From Burkholderiaceae bacterium (lineage in GTDB: Bacteria; Pseudomonadota; Gammaproteobacteria; Burkholderiales; Burkholderiaceae): a stretch of 8,956 nt of DNA. How positions within the stretch are numbered: the stretch's first letter is position 1; every line of letters begins with the position of its first letter. Below are positions 5,918 through 8,956 of the stretch, piece by piece. The position numbers and the translations under genes are program-made. The stretch spans positions 1 through 8,956 of the forward strand of contig CANBSM010000044.1 of NCBI GenBank assembly GCA_947372155.1. The letters run 5' to 3'. The notes beneath the pieces are model-generated. The model searched no databases. It worked only from the letters and a program-made list of their open reading frames with translations, and was not told where the DNA came from.

Positions 5918-8900
5918 TTACTGCTGCTTGAATTTCTTGGCGTGGTGATCAGCACCAATAAATAAGTACATTGCCGGCACTACAAAGAGTGTAAACAGCG
6001 TACCAATTGATAGTCCAGTAAAAATCACAATACCCATCGATTTACGTCCAGCAGCGCCTGCCCCAGAAGCAATCACTAAAGGCAGTACGCCCAAAACCAT
6101 CGCTGCAGTAGTCATCAAAATAGGGCGCAAACGAACACTACTTGCTTCAACGATGGCATCAAGCTTGCTACGCCCTGCTTCTTGCAACTCATTCGCAAAC
6201 TCCACAATCAAAATACCGTGCTTACTAATCAAGCCCATCAGAGTAACTAAACCAACCTGGGTATAGACATTTAAGGTGGTAAATCCTAAATTAATAAAGA
6301 TCAGGGCACCGAATAAGGCTAGCGGTACGGAAACCAAAATCACAATCGGATCACGGAAACTTTCAAACTGTGCTGCAAGCACCAAGAACACGATCAAGAT
6401 CGCAAAGAACATGGTCACCAAAAAGCCGCCAGACTCAGCCATAAATTGGCGTGATGGACCCGCATAGTCCATGCTGTAACCATTAGGCGCAACCTCTTTC
6501 AGGGTCTGGCGCATAAACTCCAATAAATCAGCTTGCGAGATGAATGGGGTGCTTACTCCAGAAATCGTTGCGGAATTTAATTGCTGGAAGTGATTGATAG
6601 ATTGCGGCACCACTCTTTGTTTAATCGTTGCAATAGTGCGCGCTTGAACCATCGCGCCACTAGGCGTGCGAATGTAGTAATCTAAGATTTGATCTGGGTT
6701 TAGACGATCCACTTGCTTCACTTGCGGAATCACGCGATAAGAGCGTCCCGCTACCGAGAAGTAATTCACATATCCACCACCTAATGCAGCAGATAAGGCT
6801 GAACCGACTTGTTGCTGAGTCATACCTAATGCTGCTACTTTTTCTCGATCAATTTCCAGTACGTCTTGTGGCTTATCAATCTTAAGATCCGAATCCACGA
6901 AGAAGAAATTGCCACTTCGGCGCGCCTTATCAAGCACTGCTTGGGAGACTTCGTTTAACGCCGCATAAGATTCAGTTGTATTGATAACCACTTGTACTGG
7001 CAAGCCTTGTGCGCCCGGTAATGCTGGAAACTGAAAGGCGGCAACCCGCGCGCCTGCGATGCTGTTCCACTTTTGCTGCATATCTTCCTGGAACTTGGTT
7101 GCATTACGACTACGCTCACCCCAGTCTTTAAGTAAGATACCGCCAAAGCTCGAGGTTGGACCAGTAATCTGGAAAGCTTGCTCATATTCTGGTTCTGCAG
7201 CAGCAATTGCATAGATTTGATCTGCATAAGTCTGCATTTGCGTAACCGTACTATTGGGAGGTCCTGATGCCTGCATCAACACAATACCTTGATCCTCTGT
7301 TGGCGCCAATTCAGCACGCGCAGTCGAATATAAATAAGCTACACCGCCCAGCAAGATGACTCCCATCACGATGATGACCTGCCATGTACTTAGCAAATCA
7401 CGCAAAGTGGTTTGATAGCTGTGATGCACCTTCTCAAAAATACGATCAATCTTTTGCACAAAAGGTGAGGCCTCTTGCTCTTCGGTAAAGATGCGAGAAC
7501 ACATCATGGGTGAGAGTGTTAAGGCAATCAATCCCGAGACAGCTACTGCGCTAGCTAAAGTAAAGGCGAATTCTGTAAACAGCGCCCCTGTCAGCCCACC
7601 CTGGAAGCCAATCGGGATGTAAACCGCAATCAGCACTACCGTCATTGCCAAAATAGGGCCTCCTAATTCGCGGGCAGCGATTAAAGATGCCTCTAATGGA
7701 GATTTGCCTTCCTTCATGTGACGGTCAACGTTTTCCACCACGATGATGGCATCGTCCACCACCAAACCGATTGCCAAAACCAACGCCAGAAGGGTAAGTA
7801 AGTTAATCGAATAACCCAGAACTTGCATGAGAAAGAAGGTGCCAATCAATGATAAAGGCATCGCAATCACCGGAACAGCAACAGCACGAGCGCTACCCAA
7901 GAAGAGGTAAATCACCACTGTCACAATGACTAAAGCTTCCAGCAAAGTAGATACCACTTCATCAATAGAGCTGGTAATAAATTTAGTGGAGTCATAAACA
8001 ATCTTGCCAGTCATGCCGATTGGTAATTGCTTCTGAATATCGGGCACCACATCACGAACGCGTTGAGCCACATCTAATAGATTGGCTTGCGGCGCAACCT
8101 TGATGGCAATAAATACTGACTTCTTGCCACTGAATGCAACATTGGTGTTGTAGTCCTCAGATCCTAAAGTAACAGTAGCCACCTGATCTAAGTAAACAAT
8201 GTTCACGCCATCTTTTTTGATTACTAGCTTACGAAACTCATCAAGCGTATGCAAGTCAGTGCCGGCAACTAAGTCGACTGAGACCATTTCACCTTTGGTG
8301 CTTCCAACTGCTGAGAGGTAGTTGTTTGCTGACATGGCACTATAGACATCATCAGCGCCCACGCCTAAGCCAGCCATCTTCTCGCGATCCAACCAGGCGC
8401 GCAGGGCAAATTTTCGCCCCCCAGTAATCTCTGCGTTTTGAACTCCCTCAACAGAGTCCAGCTTTGGCTTTACAACACGCAATAGATAATCAGTAATGGC
8501 GTTGTTAGGGATTTCATCGCTATAGAAACCCATATACATCGCAGCAGTGGACTGGCCCACCTGCACTGTCAAAATCGGTTGCTGTGCCTGAGGTGGCAAC
8601 TGATTCTTAACCGCACTAATTTGAGTCTGTATCTGAGTTAAGGCTGCGTTTGAGTCATAGTTCAACTTGAGCGTTGCAGTAATAGTTGAAACACCACTGA
8701 CGCTAGCTGAGGATAGGTAATCAATTCCTTGCGCCTGAGCTATAGAAGCTTCCAGGGGTTGAGTAATAAAGCCTGCAATCGTTTCAGGATCGGCACCATA
8801 GTAGGCCGTAGTAATTGTCACAATCGCATTTTGCGTTTGCGGGTATTGATTTACAGGCAAAGAACCAATTGCCTTTAAACCAAAAATCAACACCAAAGCA

Positions 8901-8953
8901 CTCACCACCATGGAAAGCACTGGCCTACGGATGAATATGTCAGTCCAATTCAT
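5918..8953 (-). CDS. RND (HAE1-type) multidrug efflux permease, MexI/MexW-like
   Basis: This 1,011-residue inner-membrane proton antiporter is the pump subunit of a tripartite efflux system. It starts MNWTDIFIRRPVLSMVVSAL, giving the cytoplasmic N terminus and first membrane helix. The first periplasmic half (about 35-335) includes NQYPQT and ITQPLEASIAQAQGIDYLSS. The second block of helices (about 336-490) carries GLVVDDAIIVVENVDRH with the proton-relay pair Asp400-Asp401. A second periplasmic half begins with ELAPTEDQGIVLM (548-560). The last helices carry LISKHGILIVEFANELQ with Lys911 as relay partner, and RLRPILMTTAAMVLGVLPL. These motifs resemble Pseudomonas MexI and MexW more than AcrB. 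The gene is full length, with a short C-terminal tail after the last helix (HHAKKFKQQ). Only 3 bases upstream of the ATG are visible, so no ribosome-binding site can be judged. No adaptor or outer-membrane channel gene follows downstream; an adaptor is expected upstream, outside the window. Substrates cannot be predicted. Confidence 0.95.
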   Translation of the reverse strand: MNWTDIFIRRPVLSMVVSALVLIFGLKAIGSLPVNQYPQTQNAIVTITTAYYGADPETIAGFITQPLEASIAQAQGIDYLSSASVSGVSTITATLKLNYDSNAALTQIQTQISAVKNQLPPQAQQPILTVQVGQSTAAMYMGFYSDEIPNNAITDYLLRVVKPKLDSVEGVQNAEITGGRKFALRAWLDREKMAGLGVGADDVYSAMSANNYLSAVGSTKGEMVSVDLVAGTDLHTLDEFRKLVIKKDGVNIVYLDQVATVTLGSEDYNTNVAFSGKKSVFIAIKVAPQANLLDVAQRVRDVVPDIQKQLPIGMTGKIVYDSTKFITSSIDEVVSTLLEALVIVTVVIYLFLGSARAVAVPVIAMPLSLIGTFFLMQVLGYSINLLTLLALVLAIGLVVDDAIIVVENVDRHMKEGKSPLEASLIAARELGGPILAMTVVLIAVYIPIGFQGGLTGALFTEFAFTLASAVAVSGLIALTLSPMMCSRIFTEEQEASPFVQKIDRIFEKVHHSYQTTLRDLLSTWQVIIVMGVILLGGVAYLYSTARAELAPTEDQGIVLMQASGPPNSTVTQMQTYADQIYAIAAAEPEYEQAFQITGPTSSFGGILLKDWGERSRNATKFQEDMQQKWNSIAGARVAAFQFPALPGAQGLPVQVVINTTESYAALNEVSQAVLDKARRSGNFFFVDSDLKIDKPQDVLEIDREKVAALGMTQQQVGSALSAALGGGYVNYFSVAGRSYRVIPQVKQVDRLNPDQILDYYIRTPSGAMVQARTIATIKQRVVPQSINHFQQLNSATISGVSTPFISQADLLEFMRQTLKEVAPNGYSMDYAGPSRQFMAESGGFLVTMFFAILIVFLVLAAQFESFRDPIVILVSVPLALFGALIFINLGFTTLNVYTQVGLVTLMGLISKHGILIVEFANELQEAGRSKLDAIVEASSVRLRPILMTTAAMVLGVLPLVIASGAGAAGRKSMGIVIFTGLSIGTLFTLFVVPAMYLFIGADHHAKKFKQQ

Positions 8954-8956
8954 CTG

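Noticed and set aside
6276..7227. Open frames inside the RND permease gene (6276-6467 plus, 6955-7227 minus)
   Set aside because: The permease frame is continuous and conserved here; the alternative frames show no motif or start signal.

Overview
The window looks like an ordinary, gene-dense stretch of chromosome from a betaproteobacterium of the Burkholderiaceae, most likely Polynucleobacter or a close relative. This is an inference. It rests on a methionine synthase split into two genes, a PhaM-type polyhydroxyalkanoate (PHA) granule protein, moderate GC, very short gaps between genes, and the protein sequences themselves. I see no insertion sequence, integrase, tRNA, rRNA, CRISPR array or prophage gene, and no stretch over 300 bases without a gene.

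Layout. Bases 1-1569 (minus strand) hold the split cobalamin-dependent methionine synthase: a stand-alone homocysteine-binding module followed, with a 4-base ATGA overlap, by the start of the pterin/B12/reactivation part, which runs off the left edge. Divergent from it is phaM (1645-2094, plus). The next gene, a metallo-beta-lactamase-fold hydrolase (2006-3091, minus), meets phaM tail to tail with 89 bases of coding overlap. A small DUF1289 cysteine-motif gene with a TTG start (3133-3309, plus) sits between this hydrolase and an AcuI/YhdH-type acrylyl-CoA reductase (3330-4313, minus).

Divergent from acuI is a likely three-gene operon on the plus strand: a small lipoprotein (4402-4698), a flavin reductase-family protein (4709-5209) and a glutathione S-transferase (5237-5899), with gaps of 10 and 27 bases. 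The right third (5918-8953, minus) is a complete RND efflux permease of the MexI/MexW kind. Its usual partner, a periplasmic adaptor, would be expected just beyond the right edge.

How the genes fit together. The two metH pieces must act jointly to make methionine. PhaM concerns carbon storage, and AcuI makes propionyl-CoA, a possible PHA precursor, but no shared operon ties those two together. The lipoprotein/flavin reductase/GST group and the efflux pump suggest envelope, redox and detoxification roles without a defined substrate. I found no convincing new biological system. The points most worth a second look are the 89-base antisense overlap, the easily missed TTG-start DUF1289 gene and a perfect dyad in the metH/phaM divergent region.
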